Assembly: GCA_902797195.1 (NCBI GenBank)
Contig: CADBRY010000136.1
Span: forward strand, 1 to 6,800
Reading direction: 5' to 3'
DNA: 6,800 nt
Origin: an uncultured Eubacteriales bacterium
Lineage (GTDB): Bacteria > Bacillota > Clostridia > Peptostreptococcales > Anaerovoracaceae
Part shown: one piece after another, positions 1 through 5,000 of the stretch
Position numbering within the stretch: the stretch's first letter is position 1
Layout: the number at the start of each line of letters is the position of its first letter
Made by a program: the position numbers and the translations under genes
The notes under the pieces: generated by a model
The model's input: only the letters and a program-made list of their open reading frames with translations
Told to the model about the DNA's origin: nothing
The model's database searches: none

Positions 1-141
1 CGGATTGAGTGCAATATAGTAACCGCCATCCAGATCAAGTGCAAGCGCGTCGCCTTCGATGTCAAAAAAATCGACGGTTATCCCGTGTTCTTTCGCAAGC
101 TGGCATAGATCATCAAAGGTAGGTAAGGGAGTATCGATCAC
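1..141 (-). CDS. Probable ImmA/IrrE-family metallopeptidase, N-terminal part (runs off left edge)
   Basis: Only the first 47 residues are in the window, read from a GTG at 141. They follow the usual start of ImmA/IrrE (DUF955) proteins: a helix of the form TFDDLCQLAKEHGITV, then an acidic stretch, then LDGGYYIALNP, which resembles the 'G.Y..g..I.iN' strand that precedes the HExxH helix. The HExxH zinc motif itself would lie beyond the edge and cannot be checked. The start is supported by GAGGAG (156-151) nine bases upstream and by a GTGA overlap with the stop of the preceding small ORF, which suggests translational coupling. In this family the peptidase often cleaves a partner repressor, as ImmA does to ImmR in ICEBs1. 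Whether it acts on the upstream LexA-like repressor is inference. The family call rests on a short fragment, so it is moderate. Confidence 0.5.
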   Translation of the reverse strand, partial: MIDTPLPTFDDLCQLAKEHGITVDFFDIEGDALALDLDGGYYIALNP

Positions 142-347
142 TCTTCTGGTCTCCTCTTTATTGCTAAATCAAAATCTACAGATTGTTTGACATTCTTTAA
201 TATCTTTCTAATGATCGTTTTAGGCGTACAGAATGGAGAAAGCTGGGGCGCTGCATCCGCCAGATTCTTGGTGGGCCTTTGCATCGAATAAAGCTCTATA
301 GGCAGGCTGTTATGCCGTCTTCGTCCATACATACCATCTTCGGACAC
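138..347 (-). CDS. Small protein of unknown function, 69 aa
   Basis: I do not recognise this protein. The open frame reaches back to an ATG at 362, but the best start is the GTG at 347, which has GAGGAG (360-355) seven bases upstream; the ATG at 362 has no ribosome binding site. The product is basic in its second half (KTIIRKILKNVKQ, then DFDLAIKRRPEE) and proline-rich in the middle, with no signal peptide or membrane segment. It overlaps the end of the 72-residue gene by 38 bases in another frame, and its TGA overlaps the GTG of the metallopeptidase-like gene by four bases. The ribosome binding site and the tight overlaps argue that it is translated. Its small size and lack of recognisable homology argue for caution. 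It could instead be the displaced tail of a frameshifted ancestral gene. Confidence 0.42.
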   Translation of the reverse strand: MSEDGMYGRRRHNSLPIELYSMQRPTKNLADAAPQLSPFCTPKTIIRKILKNVKQSVDFDLAIKRRPEE

Positions 348-528
348 GCGGGATCTCCTCATGATAGATCGTGGCTTTTCTCCCGTTAATGATGACTTTG
401 TGAATACTTACACCGTCAACGAAGTCACCGGAGACATACGTTTCAATATTGTATTTTTTATGCCCGAAATAAAACGCAGAAGGCAGGGACGACCGGTTAG
501 GATAGACAACCGAAATAAATGATTTCAT
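310..528 (-). CDS. Small conserved-looking protein of unknown function, 72 aa
   Basis: The start is well supported: GAGG (539-536) lies seven bases before the ATG at 528. The product begins MKSFISVVYPNRSSLPSAF, continues with a beta-rich pattern (YNIETYVSGDFVDGVSIHKVIINGRKATIYHEEI) and ends in a basic, tryptophan-containing tail (RVRRWYVWTKTA). Alternating hydrophobic residues suggest a small all-beta fold. There is no signal peptide, membrane helix or HTH. I cannot name a family. It begins the distal part of the leftward gene series, after a 187-nt leader containing inverted repeats, and overlaps the next small ORF by 38 bases. Confidence 0.58.
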   Translation of the reverse strand: MKSFISVVYPNRSSLPSAFYFGHKKYNIETYVSGDFVDGVSIHKVIINGRKATIYHEEIPRVRRWYVWTKTA

Positions 529-715
529 AGATTTACCTCATTAGTGTTCGTGTTTCACAAGTGGTTGAGACAGGCTTCTTTTCATATCTCGATTATCCTA
601 TGCGTTCTGACATAGTTGTTACTTTCAGGATTACATCATTCTGAATGAACAGGTTCCATTTGCACAAAAATCTTCATCACCTCTGTAATCCTGCCAAATC
701 AGAGGCTTCTTTCAC
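529..715 (-). promoter_or_regulatory. 187-nt leader with overlapping inverted repeats
   Basis: This gap between the 158-residue gene and the 72-residue gene holds two competing inverted repeats. CAGGATTAC (626-634) and GTAATCCTG (685-693) form a perfect 9-bp pair separated by 50 nt. CCTCTG (680-685) and CAGAGG (700-705) form a local 6-bp hairpin whose arms flank and overlap the right arm of the first pair, so both cannot form fully at once. Between the long-range arms, on the minus strand, is a 13-codon ORF (MKIFVQMEPVHSE, 677-636), whose translation could influence pairing. No T-run follows the local hairpin, so it is not a standard terminator, and I see no good -35/-10 pair. A regulatory role is inference. 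Confidence 0.35.
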
Positions 716-1192
716 TCATGATACCTTTGCTGATAAGCAGAAAAGTTTGGCATTGTATTGAGCGGCTCTCGCTCCAGATACAAAATGGTCGGGAAAGATC
801 CATTTATCAACATCACTGAATCCGCAAGGAGATACAGGAAGGTGAGCTGCTTTCCATGCCTCTGCTTCTTCACGTGTACGGAAGAAGACATCATCGATAT
901 CCAGGACATCACAGTCTTTTACAATCGGGTATACGTCTCTATCAAGGATGACACCGCATCTATCCGAATAAATCGCCACGCCATCAATTTTCGTTTCATT
1001 GATTTCATAATTATTATAAGAAGAAATCCCGTAAACAATATCTCCTGGCTGAAGTGGCATCGGGTCTCCAAATTTGAACGAAATGCCCTTTCTGCAAATC
1101 ATTGAACTTCCTGCCTTTCTTCTTTTGATTCGCGCTGCTGTTTTTTCTGTTATCGGAACAGCCGATCCGTGTTTCATGCATAACTGTCTCAC
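716..1192 (-). CDS. Hypothetical protein, up to 158 aa
   Basis: I cannot assign a function. From a GTG at 1192 the product has a basic N-terminal segment (ITEKTAARIKRRKAG, residues 14-28). A central beta-rich part follows (PLQPGDIVYGISS, residues 46-58, then INETKIDGVAIYSDRCGVILDRD), and then an acidic stretch leading into VFFRTREEAEAWKA (residues 102-115). A 'GD.VY' strand followed later by 'F.TREEAE' before a helix recurs in small accessory proteins of clostridial mobile elements, suggesting a small SH3-like barrel plus helix; this is from memory of the pattern, not a search. The start is uncertain. The GTG lacks a ribosome binding site, while an ATG at 1102 (residue 31) has AGGA six bases upstream and would give a 128-residue protein. 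The gene lies 60 bp after the YolD-like gene on the same strand. Confidence 0.6.
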   Translation of the reverse strand: MRQLCMKHGSAVPITEKTAARIKRRKAGSSMICRKGISFKFGDPMPLQPGDIVYGISSYNNYEINETKIDGVAIYSDRCGVILDRDVYPIVKDCDVLDIDDVFFRTREEAEAWKAAHLPVSPCGFSDVDKWIFPDHFVSGARAAQYNAKLFCLSAKVS

Positions 1193-1216
1193 TTTATGAT
1201 CTTACTAAGGAAGCTT

Positions 1217-1243
1217 CCGGCCGGTTGTATCTCATCTGGCCGG
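1217..1243 (-). repeat. GC-rich inverted repeat between the YolD-like gene and the 158-aa gene
   Basis: CCGGCC (1217-1222) and GGCCGG (1238-1243) form a six-base all-GC stem around a 15-nt loop. On the transcript the stem extends outward by two further pairs past one mismatch. It sits 10 bases downstream of the YolD-like stop codon. No T-tract follows on the minus strand, so it is not a canonical intrinsic terminator. It could stabilise the upstream mRNA or act as a weak pause; either is inference. Confidence 0.45.
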
Positions 1244-1252
1244 CAGTCTGGA

Positions 1253-1786
1253 TTATGTTGCTTCTGTCTCCCAGTCAATGGCAAAAATGTTGCGGCCATT
1301 AACGCACATTTCCGATTCAATCGAAATGAGATCCGCTATAGGGATAATTGTATCATTAACTCGAATGCTGCGTATGCCCAGTCCCCGGCAAATGCCGGAA
1401 TACCGAATATATTGTCCACGGTAGCCAAAGGAGAAGTTTTCCTTGTCCATACAGGGAACATAACAGGTGACGGTTATCGGTATCTTGTTTTTTCTGGCCT
1501 GCTTCGAGTTTTTTGTCAAAGCAGAAAGGATATTGATGCGTCGGTTCAGTTCATCCCTCTCTTCGTCGCTTAACTCCCGTCTGAATTCATACAGGATCTC
1601 CTTGGCTGAAATTGCTTCGTCGAAACCATCGAGCGCATCAAATGTGTTAAACAGTTTGGCCCTGTGGCTCCGGTCCATGGGCGGGTGCGCCATCCAGAAG
1701 GGATCATATACCTGATGTTTCGGCTGTCCTTTTGCAAAAACATCGGCATATTCAAAATTTGCGGGCATTGCCATAGATCCAATCAT
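1253..1786 (-). CDS. YolD-like family protein, 177 aa
   Basis: YolD-like proteins are usually encoded directly after Y-family polymerases in Firmicutes, and their sequence is distantly related to UmuD-type partners. Here the diagnostic pattern is clear: HPPMDRSHRAKLFNTFDALDGFDEAI (residues 34-59) matches the family form 'HP.MS...RA..F.PF.AL.GYDDAI'. A charged helix follows (residues 60-90), then a beta-rich C-terminal part, ITVTCYVP (104-111), a glycine-containing strand (GQYIRYSGICRGL) and a closing 'I.V.DTIIPIADLISIES' strand (141-158). The protein is longer than short YolD proteins because of an N-terminal extension of about 30 residues. The gene starts 55 bp after the polymerase stop on the same strand and is presumably co-transcribed. 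The ATG at 1786 has only a weak GAAAGTGA ribosome binding site; ATGs at residues 5 and 7 are alternatives. It is probably an accessory factor for the polymerase, but the exact role in this family is poorly known. Confidence 0.75.
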   Translation of the reverse strand: MIGSMAMPANFEYADVFAKGQPKHQVYDPFWMAHPPMDRSHRAKLFNTFDALDGFDEAISAKEILYEFRRELSDEERDELNRRINILSALTKNSKQARKNKIPITVTCYVPCMDKENFSFGYRGQYIRYSGICRGLGIRSIRVNDTIIPIADLISIESEMCVNGRNIFAIDWETEAT

Positions 1787-1841
1787 ATGTTCACTTTCAA
1801 TTCTTTGTATTCATTTATTGTGATGCAGCTAATATAAAATA

Positions 1842-3236
1842 CTACGCCCGGTGGCCACCGATCTGATTTCCTCGTTCCAAAGCTGTGGCACCCTGCAATA
1901 GGTTTTTTCCCGTAAAGATGGCATTGAATCCATATTTAGATCGTATCTCACGCAAGGCTTCCTGGATTTTTCCTTCTTTTTCCAGGGCATCATAGTCTGT
2001 GAAAAGATCAAGCTGGTATATGCCGTCATCCCTGGTCACATTGTTGGCGCATATGCCGAGCCGACGAAAGAGCAGATGATGATCGGTCACTGCATCGAAA
2101 GATGTCTTCAGAGCATTCTGAACAAGTGCCGGGCTGTTGGTCCTCGTTCGCATTTTTACCGTCCGGTTGCTGTGCTTTGGATGCAGCCTGCCATAAAAAT
2201 CCACAGAGACAGGACCGGAGTAGGCGGGATTTACCTCCAGACTTTTCCAGTCATAACTGACCCACCAGCTAAACGACGGGGCGAGAAGCCCCTTAACAAA
2301 CATATCTGCACAGAGGCCATCAATCATTTCACTGAAGACGAGTCTTGCTTCCTCATACTTATAGGGCCTGGGAAGCACCTGACCAGTCGAAAGGCTGTGG
2401 GAGTCCGATTGATAGGTCTTAATGTCTTTCATCAGAACGGGTTCCCGTCCCCAGGCATGGTCGATAAGGATTTCACCGTCAATTCCAAATTCCCTAAAAA
2501 ACCACTCTTCATCCCATTGACTTCGCCTGGCTATGTCACCCATGGTAAAAAGCATGGCCTTTTCCAGGCGCCGTGCTTTTCCCGGGCCGATCATCCAAAA
2601 ATCCGTGAGGGGCCGATGAGCCCAAAGTCGATAGCAGTATGATTCTTCATTCAGCTCCGCAACACGAACGCCGTCTTTATCGGCTGGCATCTTCTTGGCT
2701 ACAATGTCCATGGCGACTTTGGCGAGATACAAATTGGTGCCGATTCCGACTGTGGCGGTAATCCCTGTGGTATGCAGGATGTCTCGCACAATCCGGATGG
2801 CCATCACATGTGCAGGTTCCATATCAAGACGATCGGCCTCCTGCTGATAATGATGCATGTAAGGTGCACAATCAATGAAAGATTCGTCAATACTGTAAAC
2901 GTGCACGTCCTCCGGGGCGACGTACCTAAGTATAATGCTGTAGATCAATGCAGATACCCGCTCATATTCCGCCATACGCGGTACGGCAATGAGGTAAGAC
3001 AGCTTTTGATGATGCTGTCGCTCCCAAGTGCGGATTGCCTGCTTTGCTTCGTACAACCTCGGTCTGCTCGGAACGCCTTTGGCTTTGAGATTGGGAGAAA
3101 CAGCCAGGCAGATGGTCTGCTCGGACCGTGATTCATCTGCGACCAGCAGATTGGCTTTTAAAGGATCGAGATGACGATGGACACATTCTACGGAGGCGTA
3201 AAAGCTTTTCATATCGATTGCAATAAAGGCGCCCAT
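1842..3236 (-). CDS. Y-family (UmuC/UvrX-type) translesion DNA polymerase, 464 aa
   Basis: This is an error-prone polymerase that copies past DNA lesions. Visible features in order: the first metal-binding motif DMKSFYASVEC (D8, predicted steric-gate Y13); the second catalytic motif YSIDESF (D117, E118); the GIGTNLYLAKVAMDIVAKK helix (164-182); a helix-hairpin-helix with MIGPGKARRLE (215-225); a little-finger domain in the C-terminal half; a canonical beta-clamp binding motif QLDLF (408-412); and the tail IRSKYGFNAI...GNQIGGHRA that is typical of Firmicutes UvrX/YqjW-like enzymes. All catalytic residues are present, so it should be active. The frame opens at 3269, but the ATG at 3236 is chosen because AAAGGAG (3249-3243) lies six bases upstream and the conserved N-terminus starts there. 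The gene sits downstream of a LexA-like repressor and upstream of a YolD-like gene, which suggests damage-inducible expression. Whether it is closer to PolY2/YqjW or to UvrX cannot be settled here. Confidence 0.95.
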   Translation of the reverse strand: MGAFIAIDMKSFYASVECVHRHLDPLKANLLVADESRSEQTICLAVSPNLKAKGVPSRPRLYEAKQAIRTWERQHHQKLSYLIAVPRMAEYERVSALIYSIILRYVAPEDVHVYSIDESFIDCAPYMHHYQQEADRLDMEPAHVMAIRIVRDILHTTGITATVGIGTNLYLAKVAMDIVAKKMPADKDGVRVAELNEESYCYRLWAHRPLTDFWMIGPGKARRLEKAMLFTMGDIARRSQWDEEWFFREFGIDGEILIDHAWGREPVLMKDIKTYQSDSHSLSTGQVLPRPYKYEEARLVFSEMIDGLCADMFVKGLLAPSFSWWVSYDWKSLEVNPAYSGPVSVDFYGRLHPKHSNRTVKMRTRTNSPALVQNALKTSFDAVTDHHLLFRRLGICANNVTRDDGIYQLDLFTDYDALEKEGKIQEALREIRSKYGFNAIFTGKNLLQGATALERGNQIGGHRA

Positions 3237-3421
3237 TTTCGTCTCCTTTCCGTAAATGTCGCGGCCCAAAGCAAGGGGGAGAATCGGTTCCTACCATAGA
3301 AACCGTTGCATCTGTCTTGGATGATTCCTGCAGAGTATATCGTTCTGTGCTTGATACTCTTTATCTTTGTATCACCTGGACCAATTTTAAAAGGTTGGTA
3401 GATTGCAGGACTTGAACAGGA
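3237..3421 (-). promoter_or_regulatory. 185-nt leader upstream of the polymerase with competing inverted repeats
   Basis: No gene fits this stretch. Besides the 21-bp dyad at 3285-3305, two inverted repeats share a central arm. AGAGTAT (3332-3338) pairs with ATACTCT (3354-3360), and TGATAC (3352-3357) pairs with GTATCA (3369-3374). The shared block 3352-3360 can use only one partner at a time, which fits an RNA switch or overlapping operators. A TATACT box is present on the minus strand (3341-3336) but has no fair -35 at 17 bp, so an internal promoter is only a possibility. A strong AAAGGAG ribosome binding site ends the leader. Confidence 0.4.
3285..3305. promoter_or_regulatory. 21-bp imperfect dyad in the polymerase leader, candidate operator
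   Basis: CGGTT (3285-3289) and AACCG (3301-3305) form perfect outer arms, and CTA (3291-3293) with TAG (3297-3299) forms inner arms. Overall 8 of 10 position pairs are symmetric about 3295. The centre lies about 59 bp upstream of the polymerase ATG. Spacing of inner and outer half-sites suits a dimeric HTH protein such as the LexA-like repressor. It could alternatively form an RNA hairpin in the leader. Binding is inference. Confidence 0.4.
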
Positions 3422-3742
3422 TTAGGCAGCTCTGCTGATAAATCTCTCCAGAGCTTCTTCCTTCGAGATAGAATAATAAACGGAAGAAGAACATATATTT
3501 GCATCATTTGTCCCATATACGCGGCAGGCTTCAGCAAAGGAGCGGAAGCGACATCCTCTGAACTGAAAACCAGACTCGGCTTCCTTTTTCAAAACGAATT
3601 GGAGCGCCTCTTCGATTGGAATGCCGTCTTTTTTTATGTAGTATCTGACAACATTTTCAATGATGTGAAGAGAAGTACAGGCATCACGGACGGTGGAAAA
3701 TTTCTGGTCACCTATGGTGATTTTTTTACTTTCTTTCTCCAT
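3422..3742 (-). CDS. Small two-repeat protein, possible DNA-binding module, 106 aa
   Basis: The protein consists almost entirely of two copies of one module of about 46 residues that align without gaps. Copy 1 (about residues 8-53) carries KFSTVRDAC and IPIEEALQFVLKK; copy 2 (about 59-104) carries RFRSFAEAC and ISKEEALERFISR. Conserved positions are an aromatic or aliphatic strand, F-[ST/RS], AC, and 'I..EEAL'. The layout 'F.S..EAC..... (helix) ...I..EEAL' resembles NUMOD-like helix-turn-helix repeats in accessory DNA-binding proteins, so nucleic-acid binding is plausible but unproven. It starts 49 bp after the repressor stop on the same strand. The ATG at 3742 lacks a clear ribosome binding site: GGAG is about 20 bases away, and an in-frame TAA close upstream excludes an earlier start. 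Expression may depend on coupling or be low. I do not recognise a named family. Confidence 0.6.
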   Translation of the reverse strand: MEKESKKITIGDQKFSTVRDACTSLHIIENVVRYYIKKDGIPIEEALQFVLKKEAESGFQFRGCRFRSFAEACRVYGTNDANICSSSVYYSISKEEALERFISRAA

Positions 3743-3791
3743 GATGTAACGTATTGCTTATTCTCCATTGGAATCGATATGCGTAGACTTA

Positions 3792-4649
3792 TTATTCATC
3801 AGGATTCAATCGGAGATATATGTCAATATCTTTCTCACTGGCAAAGTCAGACTCTTCACAGATGCCAATGACTTTACCGATCAGATACACGGACTCCTCC
3901 TCATTAAAAACCATGGGCGGATAGTCCGGATTAAGAGAGAGGAGACAGTTTTCCCCTCGTTTTTTGATGTACATCTCATTTCCAACGGAAAATGCGCCGA
4001 TGTCTCCGATCGGGAGCGAGGAGCCGTCATAGATGCGCTGAACAAGGACTTTATCCCCCGAATGATAAGTTGGCTCCATACTGTCGCCGTTAACGCCAAA
4101 AATAAAATCTGCACGGTCGACAAGAGGGGAGGAATACAGATAGGTCTCTGTCCCTGTGATATCCGGCTCGGTAGGATCGCCGATTCCTGCTGCCAGCGAT
4201 TTATCCGGAATGATAAGTTTTTTGATCTTTGGGCAATGCTCACTGGTCTGTGCAAAAAGGAGACTGTCAATCAGAGTATCTACTGCGCACTTATGCCCCT
4301 GATTCAGATCTCGGTACTGGGCGACAAGATTCGTTTCATGCGGGGTCAATTTGATATTTGGGTCCGCTTCACCCAGCAATTGATACAGCGAAATGTCGAG
4401 GACCTTGCAAATGGAGGGAAGAAGGTTTATATCAGGGCGGGCTCTGCCATTTTCCCAGTTGCATATAGTATTTCCTGAGATACCGAGCAGCGAGCCCATG
4501 GCTTTTTGCTCGATGCCTCTCTGGATACGATAGTGCCGGATCCGATCGCAGACAATGGGCAACTTTGGGATATCGATCAGCTGCTGTGTTTTCATATCGA
4601 TCACGGTTCCTTTGCCGGATGTGGAGTGATCAATGCTCTTCCTGGCCAT
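3792..4649 (-). CDS. LexA-like XRE-family repressor with S24 self-cleaving domain, 285 aa
   Basis: This transcriptional repressor is predicted to inactivate itself by RecA-stimulated autoproteolysis. After a polar N-terminal extension of about 30 residues comes an XRE helix-turn-helix (about 32-94: RIRHYRIQRGIEQKAMGSLLGIS, then TICNWENGRARPD). A linker of about 50 residues follows, then an S24/LexA peptidase domain (about 145-265). The cleavage site is a typical Ala-Gly bond in SLAAGIGD (A154-G155). The nucleophile is S190 in GVNGDSMEPTY, and the general base is K229 in EMYIKKRG, about 39 residues later as the family expects. All catalytic elements are intact. The frame is open back to 4712, but the ATG at 4649 is the start because AAAGGAGG lies seven bases upstream and the promoter overlaps the longer version. 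It is the first gene of the leftward series, ahead of the Y-family polymerase, which it probably controls together with itself. A prophage-type or element-type repressor is the alternative. Confidence 0.92.
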   Translation of the reverse strand: MARKSIDHSTSGKGTVIDMKTQQLIDIPKLPIVCDRIRHYRIQRGIEQKAMGSLLGISGNTICNWENGRARPDINLLPSICKVLDISLYQLLGEADPNIKLTPHETNLVAQYRDLNQGHKCAVDTLIDSLLFAQTSEHCPKIKKLIIPDKSLAAGIGDPTEPDITGTETYLYSSPLVDRADFIFGVNGDSMEPTYHSGDKVLVQRIYDGSSLPIGDIGAFSVGNEMYIKKRGENCLLSLNPDYPPMVFNEEESVYLIGKVIGICEESDFASEKDIDIYLRLNPDE

Positions 4650-4656
4650 GTGATTA

Positions 4657-4664
4657 CCTCCTTT
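4657..4664 (-). promoter_or_regulatory. Ribosome binding site of the repressor gene
   Basis: AAAGGAGG on the minus strand lies seven bases before the ATG at 4649. It decides this start over the upstream in-frame ATG at 4712, which has no such site. Confidence 0.85.
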
Positions 4665-4679
4665 GGATTGATAGTTTGC

Positions 4680-4708
4680 ATTATAACACCTAAAATTGAG
4701 ATTGTAAA
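4680..4708 (-). promoter_or_regulatory. Strong sigma-A promoter for the repressor operon
   Basis: On the minus strand TTTACA (4708-4703) and a perfect TATAAT (4685-4680) are separated by 17 bp. Transcription would start near 4673, giving a leader of about 23 nt before the repressor ATG. The -35 overlaps the edge of a 31-bp dyad, consistent with autorepression. Confidence 0.82.
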
Positions 4709-4737
4709 TCATATATTTCTATAAAGAATTGATGATT
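4707..4737. promoter_or_regulatory. 31-bp imperfect dyad touching the repressor -35, candidate operator
   Basis: AATCAT (4707-4712) and ATGATT (4732-4737) are perfect outer arms, and ATT (4715-4717) with AAT (4727-4729) adds inner symmetry. A second, offset dyad TTCTATAAAGAA (4717-4728) lies in the centre. The left arm overlaps the -35 hexamer. The TTTCTAT element also appears (on the minus strand) within the dyad upstream of the polymerase, which would fit one regulator at both sites, although the similarity is short. The region is AT-rich, so chance symmetry is possible. Confidence 0.38.
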
Positions 4738-4868
4738 AATGTGTTATTCAGTTTCAGGCTGGATTCCCTATCCTTGGAAATACCAAAATACTCCATTTTC
4801 ACAACCGGCAACTATAATCCCTGTTTAGACAGGTCATTCCGGCTGCTTTGCTTTCCTCGTTTTTGGGA

Positions 4869-4898
4869 TTGCGAAAAACGCTTTTTTTATGATATAGT
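4869..4898 (+). promoter_or_regulatory. Possible distal rightward promoter
   Basis: TTGCGA (4869-4874) and TATAGT (4893-4898) are separated by 18 bp, close to sigma-A consensus. It lies about 170 bp before the WYL gene and would produce a long leader spanning the 15-bp inverted repeat and the 16-codon ORF. The run GCG-AAAAA-CGC-TTTTTTT inside the spacer could instead be a weak hairpin-plus-T element. Confidence 0.35.
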
Positions 4899-4946
4899 AA
4901 AAAATAATGTGTCACCCTGCCATACTTGGCCTTTCCTAAACCTTCT

Positions 4947-4961
4947 CATGAAAGATTCATG
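4947..4961. repeat. 15-bp perfect inverted repeat
   Basis: CATGAA (4947-4952) and TTCATG (4956-4961) are perfect complements around AGA. It lies 52 bp upstream of the 13-bp palindrome and about 75 bp before the proximal -10 box. It may be a second operator for a dimeric regulator; no binding protein can be assigned. Confidence 0.4.
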
Positions 4962-5000
4962 TCTTGACGCCATCGTTCAAATTTCACGTTCGGAGTAAAA

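Noticed and set aside
680..705. Hairpin after the 158-residue gene as an intrinsic terminator
   Set aside because: The stem is short, the loop is 14 nt, and the only T-run lies about 10 bases beyond the stem.
758..1105. 115-codon plus-strand open frame
   Set aside because: It is antisense to the 158-residue gene, has no ribosome binding site and no recognisable motif.
2076..2642. 188-codon plus-strand open frame
   Set aside because: It lies wholly antisense to the well-supported polymerase gene and shows no family features.
3237..3269. Longer polymerase start at 3269 adding 11 residues
   Set aside because: The conserved family N-terminus begins at the ATG at 3236, which has AAAGGAG six bases upstream; the extension overlaps that site.
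3281..3310. Classical Gram-positive LexA (DinR) box
   Set aside because: The GAAC-N4-GTTC core is absent here and I found none upstream of the repressor, so the cassette repressor probably uses its own operator.
3768..4478. 236-codon plus-strand open frame
   Set aside because: It is antisense to the repressor, whose HTH, cleavage site and Ser-Lys dyad are unmistakable.
4650..4712. Longer repressor start at 4712 adding 21 residues
   Set aside because: The extra codons overlap the -10/-35 promoter and the AAAGGAGG site, and no ribosome binding site precedes 4712.
4871..4887. GCG-AAAAA-CGC followed by seven T as a terminator
   Set aside because: The stem is only three pairs, and there is no upstream gene on that strand to terminate.
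4729..4998. 89-codon plus-strand open frame in the divergent intergenic region
   Set aside because: It has no ribosome binding site, an unusual Phe/Cys-rich composition and an overlap with the regulatory elements; it is more likely non-coding.
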